DNA from: a virus | Strand: one strand, 5' to 3' | Virus record (IMG/VR): IMGVR_UViG_3300041955_000322 | Span: 1 to 61,440 of that record | Length of the DNA: 61,440 bases | In this document: positions 48,507 to 57,300 of the stretch, piece after piece | Layout: each line of letters starts with the position of its first letter | Position numbering within the stretch: position 1 is the first letter of the stretch | Position numbers and translations under genes: made by a program | Notes under the pieces: generated by a model | The model's input: the letters and a program-made list of their open reading frames with translations, nothing else | The model's database searches: none | What the model was told of the DNA's origin: nothing

Positions 48507-51401
48507 ATGGCGGAAGTCGATGATTGGATTGTCGATGACGGCAAGCCCCAGGATTGGGTAACGCCGCCGCAAAATCTGCACGACAAGATCGGTGCACGCG
48601 ATCCGCTGAATGTCGCGCCGGGCACACCTGGCGCACGCGTGCTCGAGGCGGCAGGCCGCGGCGCCAAGGAAGGCTTCGGCGATGAGCCGCTCGGCATCGT
48701 CGGCGGATCAAAAACCGATAAAGAGCTCGCCAAGCTCGGCATCTTCCATGACGGCGACAAGGGCTACGTCGGCCCGATCGGCGCCGTGCAGTTGCTCAAT
48801 GAAGCAATCTTGCGGCCGACCGCCGCCAGCGTCGATGCGTTCTTCCGCGCACTGAGCGGCGGCGTCTATGGCGTTGCCGCCGGCGCCGGCCAGGTCGCAC
48901 AGGAGCTCGGGCAAAGTCCGGAGCAAGCAGCGAAGCTCTCGCGCGATGTGCTCACCGGCGAAGACCTTGCGCTTATGTCGCACGTCCCGGAGCGCCAGCT
49001 CCTGCAGGCCGGGCGCAGCGCGGGCTCACCGGCTTATGCGCCGGTGCAATCGTCGCCTAGCGAAGTCGAGGCGTTTCTCGGCCGCGCCCGCGGCATGCAA
49101 GCGCGCAAGGAAGTCGATGACTTTCTCCGCGAGCAAGAAGCCCGCAGAGCAGCACAGCCAGCGCCCGCCGGCACACCGCAACTACCCCCTCCCTCCGAGG
49201 GTGCGCCATCTGCCCCGGCAGCGGCGCAACCTCCGAACGCGCCCGCGCCGGAAGCTCCGGCAGCCCCGGTTGCGGGCGCGCGCCCCATCGATGAGAGCTT
49301 TCCGAACCTCGACGAGCCGACGCGAGCATCGCCGGCGCCCGTCGACGATTGGATCATCCCGCAGGAGACGCCCAATGATCGTCAAGTCGGGCCAGGGCTA
49401 CCAGGTCAAGTCGGAGCACGGCAAGAACCTCAGCCGGCCGGGCCTGTCGAAAGCGCAGGCGGAGCACCGGCTCAAGCAGGTGGAATACTTCAAGCACCTC
49501 AAGGAGCACCGGCGGCCGAAAACGTCGCTCGCCCGAATGTAGCGCCGCCTTCGCTCCAAGAACTGTTTGCAGATCCGCGCACCGCGGATCAGATGAGGGC
49601 CGATCGCGCGGCGGAACGTGGCAGGATCGAAGCGGTTGGACAGCGCGGCGCCCTCGACGCCGGTCAAAACGTCACTACGACACCTGATGTCATAGCGCTC
49701 GGTCCGCCGGCGCCGGCGCCCGCCACCACCACTCAAACGGTTGTTAACGACCAACCGCCCGCCGCCCGCCCGACTTCCCTCCAAGAGCTATTCGCCGATC
49801 CGCGCTCGGCCGACGAGATCCGGGCGGAGATCGAGGCGGCGAAGAGATGGCAGCCAACCGCCGATTGGCAGGAAGTTCCGCAAATTCCGGGCGGGTATCA
49901 CAATCCTGTTATGTCCGGCCTCGAAACCCGCACCGAGGACGGCAAGACCTTCGCGCGGATCCCGCCGCCTCCGCCCACACCCGGCACCCCGGAGGCTCCG
50001 GTCGAGCTAACCGGTCCCGCCGACGTGCACCATGGCGCCGCGATCACCGCGGAGCCCACCCCCGCCCAGGCCGAAGCCGGCAATTACCGCAAGCGCCACG
50101 TCACCTGGAACGGCCTCGACATTGCGATCGAGACCGAGGCGGGGCAAGAACGCACCGGCATCGGGCCGAATAACGCGCCCTGGTCGGTGACGCTGCAGCA
50201 CCCCTACGGCTACATCAAGCGGACCGAAGGTGCAGACGGCGAGCAAGTCGACGTCTATCTCGGCCCTCATCCCCAATCCCCCCACGTCTATATCGTCGAT
50301 CAGATCGACCCGGCGACGGGCGCGTTCGACGAGCACAAGGCCCTGATCGGGTTTCCCGACGAGGTCAGCGCGCGCGCCGCCTATGCCGCGGGCTTTTCCG
50401 ACAATCTCGGCCCGGCGCGCCTGGGCGCCCTGCGCGCGGTCACTGTGCCCGAGTTCAAGACCTGGCTGCATAGGGGCGACCTCACCAAGCCCACCGCGTA
50501 CAGCGACCCTGTAGAGGCGGCGCGGGCCCTTGCAAAAGAGCACGGACTGAACGCCACCGACGCCGAGATCGAGGCAGCGGCCCGCTCGGCAAAGGACAAC
50601 AATGCTGACCTATTAGACGAATTGGTCTCCACGATCGAGCACGCCGCTATTGTCGAGGAAGCCGATTCGCCCGATAGTATCCAGCGCCAAGAGGCGGCAC
50701 ATGCACCTGTCACCGCAGACACGAGTGGAATTGGCAAAGAGCCTGCGCAAGCAGGCGAACAAGCCGGGCGTGCCGGTGCGCAAGAAATTGAACAAGCGCC
50801 GGCTGTCGTCGAACCTCATGGCAATGAACGCGATCAAGCTGCAGAGCCGGTAAAGAAACCGCCGACCCCGCAAGTCCCCGCCGAGCCGGGCACGAAGTAC
50901 GTCCTCCCGTCATTCGTCACCAATCAGTACGTGACCAAGAAGCCCACGCGCGGCGGCAAAGAGCCGAGCGATTGGACCGAGATCGGCAAGAACGAGATAG
51001 GCCAAACGCTCTACGAGGATCAGCGCGGCGTTCGCTCGTACATCGAGAACGGCGTGCGGACCACCGAGGCGGTTCCGATCCGGCCCACGCGCGCCGGCGT
51101 CGAAGTGGAGAAGCCCGAGCACAAGGACGAATGGCGGCTCGCGTCGGAAACGACAAAACCGGCGACAAATATTCCTGAAAATATAACCGAGCCCGCTCTT
51201 GAACCGATCGAGCCCTACGTCGGCACGGCCGCGCCCACCGCTCGCGATCTCATCAAACTCGCCAACACCAAGATGAACGATGCACAGCGCGCGGATGCGC
51301 GCCGCTACATCGAACGTATGATGGAGCAGATGGAAGCCGAAGGCCGCAAGATCGCCGAGCATTGTCTCGAAACGGCCGGCAAGTTTTCGCTGCGGGGATG
51401 A
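48507..51401 (+). CDS. Polyvalent protein with pyrophosphatase-like domain
   Basis: A 964-aa modular protein. Residues 1-320 are an N-terminal virion-type part (GAVQLLNEAILRPTAASVDA). Two copies of a short linker motif, SLQELFADPRTADQMRA and SLQELFADPRSADEIRA, lie near 350 and 425. About 520-665 is a pyrophosphatase-like domain of polyvalent proteins: RKRHVTWNGLDIAIETEAGQ, HPYGYIKRTEGADGEQVDVY, PHVYIVDQIDPATGAFDEHK. The rest is linker-rich. Such proteins are believed to be delivered with phage DNA to act early in the cell. The domain match is from memory. Confidence 0.75.
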   Translation: MAEVDDWIVDDGKPQDWVTPPQNLHDKIGARDPLNVAPGTPGARVLEAAGRGAKEGFGDEPLGIVGGSKTDKELAKLGIFHDGDKGYVGPIGAVQLLNEAILRPTAASVDAFFRALSGGVYGVAAGAGQVAQELGQSPEQAAKLSRDVLTGEDLALMSHVPERQLLQAGRSAGSPAYAPVQSSPSEVEAFLGRARGMQARKEVDDFLREQEARRAAQPAPAGTPQLPPPSEGAPSAPAAAQPPNAPAPEAPAAPVAGARPIDESFPNLDEPTRASPAPVDDWIIPQETPNDRQVGPGLPGQVGARQEPQPAGPVESAGGAPAQAGGILQAPQGAPAAENVARPNVAPPSLQELFADPRTADQMRADRAAERGRIEAVGQRGALDAGQNVTTTPDVIALGPPAPAPATTTQTVVNDQPPAARPTSLQELFADPRSADEIRAEIEAAKRWQPTADWQEVPQIPGGYHNPVMSGLETRTEDGKTFARIPPPPPTPGTPEAPVELTGPADVHHGAAITAEPTPAQAEAGNYRKRHVTWNGLDIAIETEAGQERTGIGPNNAPWSVTLQHPYGYIKRTEGADGEQVDVYLGPHPQSPHVYIVDQIDPATGAFDEHKALIGFPDEVSARAAYAAGFSDNLGPARLGALRAVTVPEFKTWLHRGDLTKPTAYSDPVEAARALAKEHGLNATDAEIEAAARSAKDNNADLLDELVSTIEHAAIVEEADSPDSIQRQEAAHAPVTADTSGIGKEPAQAGEQAGRAGAQEIEQAPAVVEPHGNERDQAAEPVKKPPTPQVPAEPGTKYVLPSFVTNQYVTKKPTRGGKEPSDWTEIGKNEIGQTLYEDQRGVRSYIENGVRTTEAVPIRPTRAGVEVEKPEHKDEWRLASETTKPATNIPENITEPALEPIEPYVGTAAPTARDLIKLANTKMNDAQRADARRYIERMMEQMEAEGRKIAEHCLETAGKFSLRG
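50499..50513. promoter_or_regulatory. Intragenic operator-like palindrome
   Basis: TACAG-CGACC-CTGTA, the perfect form of the operator consensus, inside the polyvalent protein gene. It could be a chance match or a stoperator-like site that blocks late transcription in the lysogen. Confidence 0.4.
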
Positions 51402-51405
51402 GACA

Positions 51406-51849
51406 ATGGGCCAGCTAGATAATTTTGCCGCGGCCGTGCAGGCGATGCAGCTCACGCCGCAGGAGCAGGCGCTTTATCAGCGGCATTTGCAAAATCTCTA
51501 CGGACCTGGCGGCGTGACCAATCCAGATGGTTCGCGTTCAACGCTCTATCAAATGTCGACCGAGATCAACGGGCGCGTCTACAATCTGCCCACCGTCTAT
51601 GACGGCAAAATTCTCAGTCCGCCGGACGCCATGCAGCGCGCGCAGGCGCAGGGCCTAAACAACTTTCCGTCCTATGGGAGTGAGCAAGAAGCCGAAGCGC
51701 GCTACCAGCAGATGCACCAATTCATGGAAAAGGACACGGCTGCGTATCTCGCGCAGCAGAAGACCGCGCAGCCGGCTGCTGCTCCTACGACAGCGACCCC
51801 ACCACCGGCTGCGCCCACCACACGCCTGCAAGGCATGAACGCTCAATAA
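51406..51849 (+). CDS. Small internal virion protein
   Basis: A 147-aa protein with the core NPDGSRSTLYQMSTEINGRV, YNLPTVYDGKILSPPDAMQR, found in modular virion proteins of related phages. A helical N-terminus and an A-, P- and T-rich tail flank it. It follows the polyvalent gene by four bases. It may be an ejection protein or a released fragment of one. Confidence 0.6.
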   Translation: MGQLDNFAAAVQAMQLTPQEQALYQRHLQNLYGPGGVTNPDGSRSTLYQMSTEINGRVYNLPTVYDGKILSPPDAMQRAQAQGLNNFPSYGSEQEAEARYQQMHQFMEKDTAAYLAQQKTAQPAAAPTTATPPPAAPTTRLQGMNAQ

Positions 51850-51857
51850 CTTCGGGG

Positions 51858-52070
51858 CTAACACGTCACGTCGAATAGCTGCCGGTGTGCGCAGTGCAAG
51901 CAACCATACTCGCACTCCCACACTCGATCGTGGTGCGCTCGAACGCTAGGCCACGCTGCGACTATCCTCATGGGGCCGCCGCACGCGGCACACTCGCGCA
52001 CCAAAGGTTGGGCGGCTTCATCAGGCAACACGCGACGATCTACGCGACGATCTGCTTGCTGCAGTGACAT
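51858..52070 (-). CDS. Reverse-strand zinc-binding small protein
   Basis: A 70-aa protein with CAACGGPMRI and CEYGCLHCAHR, a likely zinc site. It is transcribed against the late operon and divergently from the SpeD-like gene across the operator at 52155, so it belongs to the accessory module. ATG 52070 is chosen. It may be a regulator. Confidence 0.6.
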   Translation of the reverse strand: MSLQQADRRVDRRVLPDEAAQPLVRECAACGGPMRIVAAWPSVRAHHDRVWECEYGCLHCAHRQLFDVTC

Positions 52071-52154
52071 GGCAGTCTCCCTCTTGTGAGAGACGCCTCC
52101 CCGTTGTCGCACCCGACAATAGAACCCTCGCTGGCGGAAAACTGAGCAAAACGA

Positions 52155-52169
52155 TACACCCCGCCTGTA
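52155..52169. promoter_or_regulatory. Operator in the divergent accessory promoter region
   Basis: TACAC-CCCGC-CTGTA, fitting TACA-N7-TGTA, in the 155-base gap between the divergent genes 51858-52070 and 52226-52645. It ties this module to the same regulator as the immunity region. Confidence 0.6.
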
Positions 52170-52225
52170 CGGGGCCGGTTTGACCTAAATCAACGCACCC
52201 AAGCATCAAAATAAGGCGGCCGGGA

Positions 52226-52645
52226 ATGATTCAACGCAACCAAGCGTGGAAGCAGCGGCGCCGTCCGCAGCGCGATCGGCACGAGTTTGAAGCCCTCGGG
52301 CTCCGCATGTTCTTCCGCGGCATCGCGCTCCACGGCGATCTACCCGAGTTGGAATGGCGGGATTTCCTCGTGAAAGCCGCGGAAGCCATGGGCATGACGC
52401 CAGTGGCGAGCGCCGCCTCCTGGCAATACCCGCTCGCCGGCGCCGGCGGCAGCGGCTTCACCATCGTGCAGCCGATCACCGAGAGCTTTCTCGCGCTCGA
52501 CACCTGGCCCGATCACAGCGGCGCCTACCTCTTTATTTGCTCCTGCAAGCCGTTCGCGCCGGACTGTCTGCGCCAGGTCCTCGAAAATTTCCGTCTGAAA
52601 CAAGGGCAAGCCATCGGCGCGCCCGATATGCTGAGGCTCGCCTAA
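52226..52645 (+). CDS. SpeD-like (AdoMet decarboxylase family) protein
   Basis: A 139-aa protein of the size and fold order of class 1 S-adenosylmethionine decarboxylase proenzymes. The key segment GSGFTIVQPITESFLALDTW PD lines up with the SpeD cleavage and active site: the E-S pair where the pyruvoyl group forms is kept, as is a later cysteine (LFICSC), but the usual histidines of ESHxTIHTWPE are replaced (F and D). So it may be an altered decarboxylase for another amino-acid-like substrate, or inactive. It precedes an ATP-grasp ligase by one base. The family match is by motif, not by search. Confidence 0.65.
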   Translation: MIQRNQAWKQRRRPQRDRHEFEALGLRMFFRGIALHGDLPELEWRDFLVKAAEAMGMTPVASAASWQYPLAGAGGSGFTIVQPITESFLALDTWPDHSGAYLFICSCKPFAPDCLRQVLENFRLKQGQAIGAPDMLRLA

Positions 52646-52646
52646 C

Positions 52647-53903
52647 ATGACCGATTTCAGGTCCAAAACTTGCCTGGTTTACGACAACGGCCTGTTCGTA
52701 GAATTTGCGCGCGAGCTCGCCAAGGACTTCGGCAAAGTCCTCTACTACGTGCCATGGCAGTCAGGCTTTCCAAAATCCAACATCATGCTGATCGGGCAGG
52801 GCATCCCGAACATCCGCCGCGTCGACAGCTTCTGGAACATCCTCGACGAGATCGACCTGTTCGTCTTTCCCGACGTGTACGAGGGGCCGCTGCAGGTTCA
52901 CCTGCAGGGCCTCGGCAAGCGGGTATGGGGCGGCAGGATGGGTGAGGACCTCGAGCTGTGCCGCGTCGACAGCAAGGAGCACCTGAAGTCGATCGGCATC
53001 GACATCGGCCCGTACAAGGTCATCAAGGGCCTCGACGCGCTCCGCGACTTCCTCAAGAAGCACGACAATCAGTATGTGAAGATCAGTCGCACGCGCGGCG
53101 ACATGGAGACGTTCCACGCCGAGAATTACGACTTGATCGAGCCGAAGCTCGACGAGCTCGAATACATGCTCGGTGCCAAGAAGAAGATCATGGAGTTCAT
53201 CGTCGAGGAAGCGATCGAGGATGCGGTCGAGATCGGCTACGACGGCTACACCATCGACGGCAAATTCCCGAAGAACGCCATGGCCGGCATCGAAGTGAAG
53301 GACAAGGGCCTGGTGATGAAGACGCTGCCCTATGCCTCGCTCCCGGAGGAAGTGCGCGGCGTCAACGACAAGCTGGCGCCGACGTTCCGCCAGTTTGGCT
53401 ACCGCGGCTTCTTCTCGTCCGAAATACGCATCACGCGCGATCTGACGCCCTACGTCATCGATCCTTGCGCGCGCATGGGCTCGCCGCCCGGCGAATTGTT
53501 CCAGTTGATGGTGCGCAATTGGGCCGACATCGTGTGGGAGGGATCGGTCGGAACGGTGGTGGAGCCGATCTTCGACGCCAAGTGGGGCGCCGAGCTGCTC
53601 CTGCTCTCAAGTTGGGCCGACAAGAACTGGCAACCCGTCGAATTCCCGAAGTCGATCCGCGATAACGTCAAGCTGCGCAACCTCACCATCATCGAGGGCA
53701 AATACTACGTCGTGCCTCAAGCCGTGGGATTGCCGGAAATCGGCGCCGTGGTTGCCACCGGCGACAGCATGCAGGCGGCGATCGACGAAGTGCGCCGGCT
53801 CGCCGAGAAGGTGGATGGGCATTACCTCGAAGTGGTCCCCGACAGCTTGGACGAGGCCAAGGATCAGTTCGACAAGCTGAAAGAGTTCGGGATCAAGATT
53901 TAG
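52647..53903 (+). CDS. PurD-like ATP-grasp ligase
   Basis: A 418-aa ATP-grasp enzyme, a fold that joins a carboxylate to an amine through an acyl phosphate. The N-terminal pre-ATP-grasp part (CLVYDNGLFVEFARELAKDF, NIMLIGQGIPNIRR) is followed by the ATP-binding lysine region (QYVKISRTRGDMETF), a central lid and the metal-binding end (FFSSEIRITRDLTPYVIDPC ARMGSPPGE). It resembles phosphoribosylamine-glycine ligase in order but lacks purine genes around it. With the SpeD-like gene it suggests synthesis of a small amide or peptide conjugate. The substrate is unknown. Confidence 0.75.
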   Translation: MTDFRSKTCLVYDNGLFVEFARELAKDFGKVLYYVPWQSGFPKSNIMLIGQGIPNIRRVDSFWNILDEIDLFVFPDVYEGPLQVHLQGLGKRVWGGRMGEDLELCRVDSKEHLKSIGIDIGPYKVIKGLDALRDFLKKHDNQYVKISRTRGDMETFHAENYDLIEPKLDELEYMLGAKKKIMEFIVEEAIEDAVEIGYDGYTIDGKFPKNAMAGIEVKDKGLVMKTLPYASLPEEVRGVNDKLAPTFRQFGYRGFFSSEIRITRDLTPYVIDPCARMGSPPGELFQLMVRNWADIVWEGSVGTVVEPIFDAKWGAELLLLSSWADKNWQPVEFPKSIRDNVKLRNLTIIEGKYYVVPQAVGLPEIGAVVATGDSMQAAIDEVRRLAEKVDGHYLEVVPDSLDEAKDQFDKLKEFGIKI

Positions 53904-54378
53904 AGCCAGGACCGACGGCCAGCGGAGACATCATCATCGGCGCCGTGGCGCGCATCGCGGCCAGCGCGTGGTTTTCCAGGATCTGAAGCTCATCCTCGGT
54001 CATTCCGTGCTCGTCGCGCGGGGGCAATCCAGCCTCCGCACGCTCCGCATCGGTGATGATCTGAGCGCCGCTGTCGAAAAACAGGTCGAGCAGCTCACGC
54101 GCACAGTCACGGTGATGATTGCGCTGACTATGATCGCAATCGCAAATGTGCTTGCCGACGATGGACATGGTGTGACCGAGCAATAGCTGCGCTCGCATAT
54201 ATCGCCGGTTCATTGTGATCTTTGGACTCGACGCTTCCCGCCTCGGCAGTGTGCCTAGACAAAGCATTGCCATCCCACCGGCCCACGCCCCGCCGTTTTC
54301 CATTGTTGCGGCCTTGTCGCGGATTTCCGTGAGAGCGGCCCGCATCTGCTCAAACTGCCTTCTCTCAATGAGATCCAT
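53893..54378 (-). CDS. Reverse-strand hypothetical protein
   Basis: A 161-aa protein on the minus strand, tail to tail with the ATP-grasp gene (11-base overlap) and head to head with the giant gene. It has a helical start (MDLIERRQFEQMRAALTEIR), a CDCDHSQRNHHRDC cluster that could bind metal, and a helical end (MTEDELQILENHALAAMRAT). Its orientation marks it as a separately transcribed accessory gene. Function unknown. Confidence 0.65.
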   Translation of the reverse strand: MDLIERRQFEQMRAALTEIRDKAATMENGGAWAGGMAMLCLGTLPRREASSPKITMNRRYMRAQLLLGHTMSIVGKHICDCDHSQRNHHRDCARELLDLFFDSGAQIITDAERAEAGLPPRDEHGMTEDELQILENHALAAMRATAPMMMSPLAVGPGSKS

Positions 54379-54389
54379 CGCCATCCTCC

Positions 54390-57300
54390 ATGCCAATCAA
54401 GTGTCCGAACTTCCGCGACGATAAAGCCCGCGAGGGCTTCAACCAGGTGCTCACGCGCCTGGGCGGCATTGCCATGTCCGCGGATGATATCACGCCGCGG
54501 CAACCGTATCTCGCCCGGCTGAATGAAAGGCAAACGACGGCGTACTACCAGGCCCATTACCTGCACAATGCGCACAAGACGCCCGCGGAGATCGGGAAAT
54601 TCCTAGATGCGCTCGACCAGGTGCGGGCTGCGCTGGCCGCAGAGCCGGCGCCGGCGCCCGCAAAAATGCCGGCACCGGCGACGAAAGCGGAGAACGAAAG
54701 CGGACGGACTCCTTCTGTTCCTGCCGGGGCGGGTGTCGTTTCTAGCGCCACTAGCGCCACGCCCGAAGCCGGCCCGCTCTCGAACCTGCCGGCGATCGAT
54801 CTCGCGCGGGCGCTGGTCGAGCGGCTGCGGGACCCGAGCCAAAAGATCACCGCCAAGGTGCTGCAGATCGAGGCGAGCAAGGCCTACGGCGCCAAGCTTT
54901 CCGAAGGCAAATTCGACCGCAAGGACATTCAGGACGCGCTCGAGCTCGCCGTCAACATGCACATCATGCAGACGCCGGGGCTGCGGATCGACGCCGGCGG
55001 CTCGGCCAAGATGGTGATGACGCGGCTCGAGTCGCTGCTCAACGACATTCCGGCGCAGCGGGTGCGCTCCGAGGAACAACAGGCCCTGCAGCAGTTCTCC
55101 ACCCCGCCGAACTATTCGGCCGCGGCGGTCTATGCGGCCAATCTCCGCGACGGCGACGTCATGCTGGAGCCGTCGGCCGGTACCGGCTCGATCGTGGCGG
55201 CCGCCTCAAAGCCGGGTGTGAAAATCATCGCCAACGAGCTGTCCGAGCGCCGGACGGCCCTTTTGCGGGCGCTTCTCGGTAACAAGGCTGAAATATTTCG
55301 TGAGAACGCCGAGCAGCTCAACAACACCCTCCCCGATAGCGTGAAGCCCACCGTGGTGGTGATGAACCCGCCGTTCTCGCAGACGGCCGGCCGCCTGGGC
55401 GATCGCAAGGTGCCGATGACCGGCGCCATCCATATCGAGCAGGCCTTGAAGCGCCTCGAAGACGGCGGCCGCCTGGTGGCGATCGTCGGCCGCGGCATGA
55501 CGATGGGCGCCCCAACCTTCCGCGCCTGGTGGTCGAAGATCGCCAACGAATACGCCGTGCGCGCCAATATCGGCGTCGAGGGCAAGGTCTACGAGAAGTA
55601 CGGGACCACTTTCGGGACGCGTTTACTTGTCATAGATAAGGTGAAGCCGGACGGGACGAAGCCCGTTCTGGCGGATGCGCAGACGGTCGATGACCTGATG
55701 CGCGAGTTGGAGCCGATCCGAAATGCCCGGCCTGCCGCAGAACAACATCCCGCTCAACCGAGTGGCGCTGCAGTGGCTGAAGGAAGCCAAGACGCCGGCG
55801 CCGGCGCATTACCTGCATCTGCTGACACTGGCGCAGTGGGGCCTGGAACACCAGGCGAGCGGGGAGTGGCCGGACAGCGACCGAGCGGCGCTGCAGCACC
55901 AACTGGAGCTGCTGGACGGGTGGAAGCCGGCGGACGCCCTGGCGTGGCTGCTGGCGAACCCGAACGCGGGGGATCGGTCGGAGCAACAGGCGAACCTGCT
56001 GCGGCTCCTGGAAACCGTGGAGGACCCGAAGGTAGCGGCGGCGCACGTCCTCAACGCGATCTACAGCCGGCAGGTGAGCCAGAACCCGGCCTTACAGCCA
56101 GCGGCGAGCGAATTGAGCTAGAGCACGCCGAGCCCGGCGAGCAGGGCGCGTCGGAGATCTCCGAAAGCCTCTACGACAATTACGAGCCGCAGCGCGTCAA
56201 AGTTCATGGCGCCAAGCCGCATCCCTCGAAGCTCGTCGAATCGGCCGCGATGGCATCGGTGGCACCGCCGACGCCGGCGTACAAGCCGAGCCTGCCGCGC
56301 GCGACCATCGAAAAAGGCCTGCTCTCCACCGCGCAGCTCGAGCCGGTGATCTACGCCGGCGAAGCGCACTCCAAGATGCTGCCGGCGGCGGAAGGCGAGA
56401 AGCCCACGCGCAAAGGTTTTTTCATCGGCGACGGTACAGGTGTGGGCAAAGGCCGCGAGATCGCGGGCATCATCCTCGACAACTGGAACCAGGGCCGCCA
56501 GAAAGCGGTGTGGGTGTCGGAGAAGCGCAAGCTGCTCAGTGACGCGCGGCGCGATTGGTCCGGCATTGCGCAAAAGCCCGATCTCATCTTCGACGTCGGC
56601 AAGATCAAGAACGGCGAGCCGATCGGCGCCGCCAAGGGCATCGGCTTCATCACCTATGACACGCTGAAAGGCGGCATGTCGGATCAAGCCGCATTGTCCC
56701 GCGGCGGCTTCGTGCGCAAGCAGCAAGTCTCGGTGAACGGACAGAGCGGCGTCGTCCAACGTGTCGGCAAGGTCGCCCGCGGCAAGCCGGCCGAGATCAC
56801 CGTGAAGCTCGAAAACGGCACGACCGTCACCGTGCCGGCGAACGAGGTCAAATCGCTCGAAAAGGCGATGGTCAAGTCGCGCATCGATCAGATCGTCGAT
56901 TGGTTCGGCAAGGATTTCGATGGTGTGGTCGCGTTCGACGAGTCCCACAACATGGGCAACGCCACCGATGTAAAGGGCGATCGCGGCCAGAAGGACGCCG
57001 CCATGAAGGCGATCGCCGGCATGGAGCTGCAGAAGCGATTGCCGAACGCCCGCATCGTTTATGTGTCGGCGACGGGTGCCACCGAAGTTGAAAACCTGGC
57101 CTATGCCGAGCGGCTCGGTTTGTGGGGCAGGGGCACGCCGTTCGCGTCGCGCGCGGCTTTCGTGTCCGAGGTCAAGCAGGGCGGCATCGCGGCGATGGAG
57201 CTCATCGCCCGCGACATGAAGCAGCTCGGGCTCTACACCGCGCGCAATCTCTCCTACGATGGCGTCGAATATAACCGCGTCGAGCACAAGCTCGATCCCA

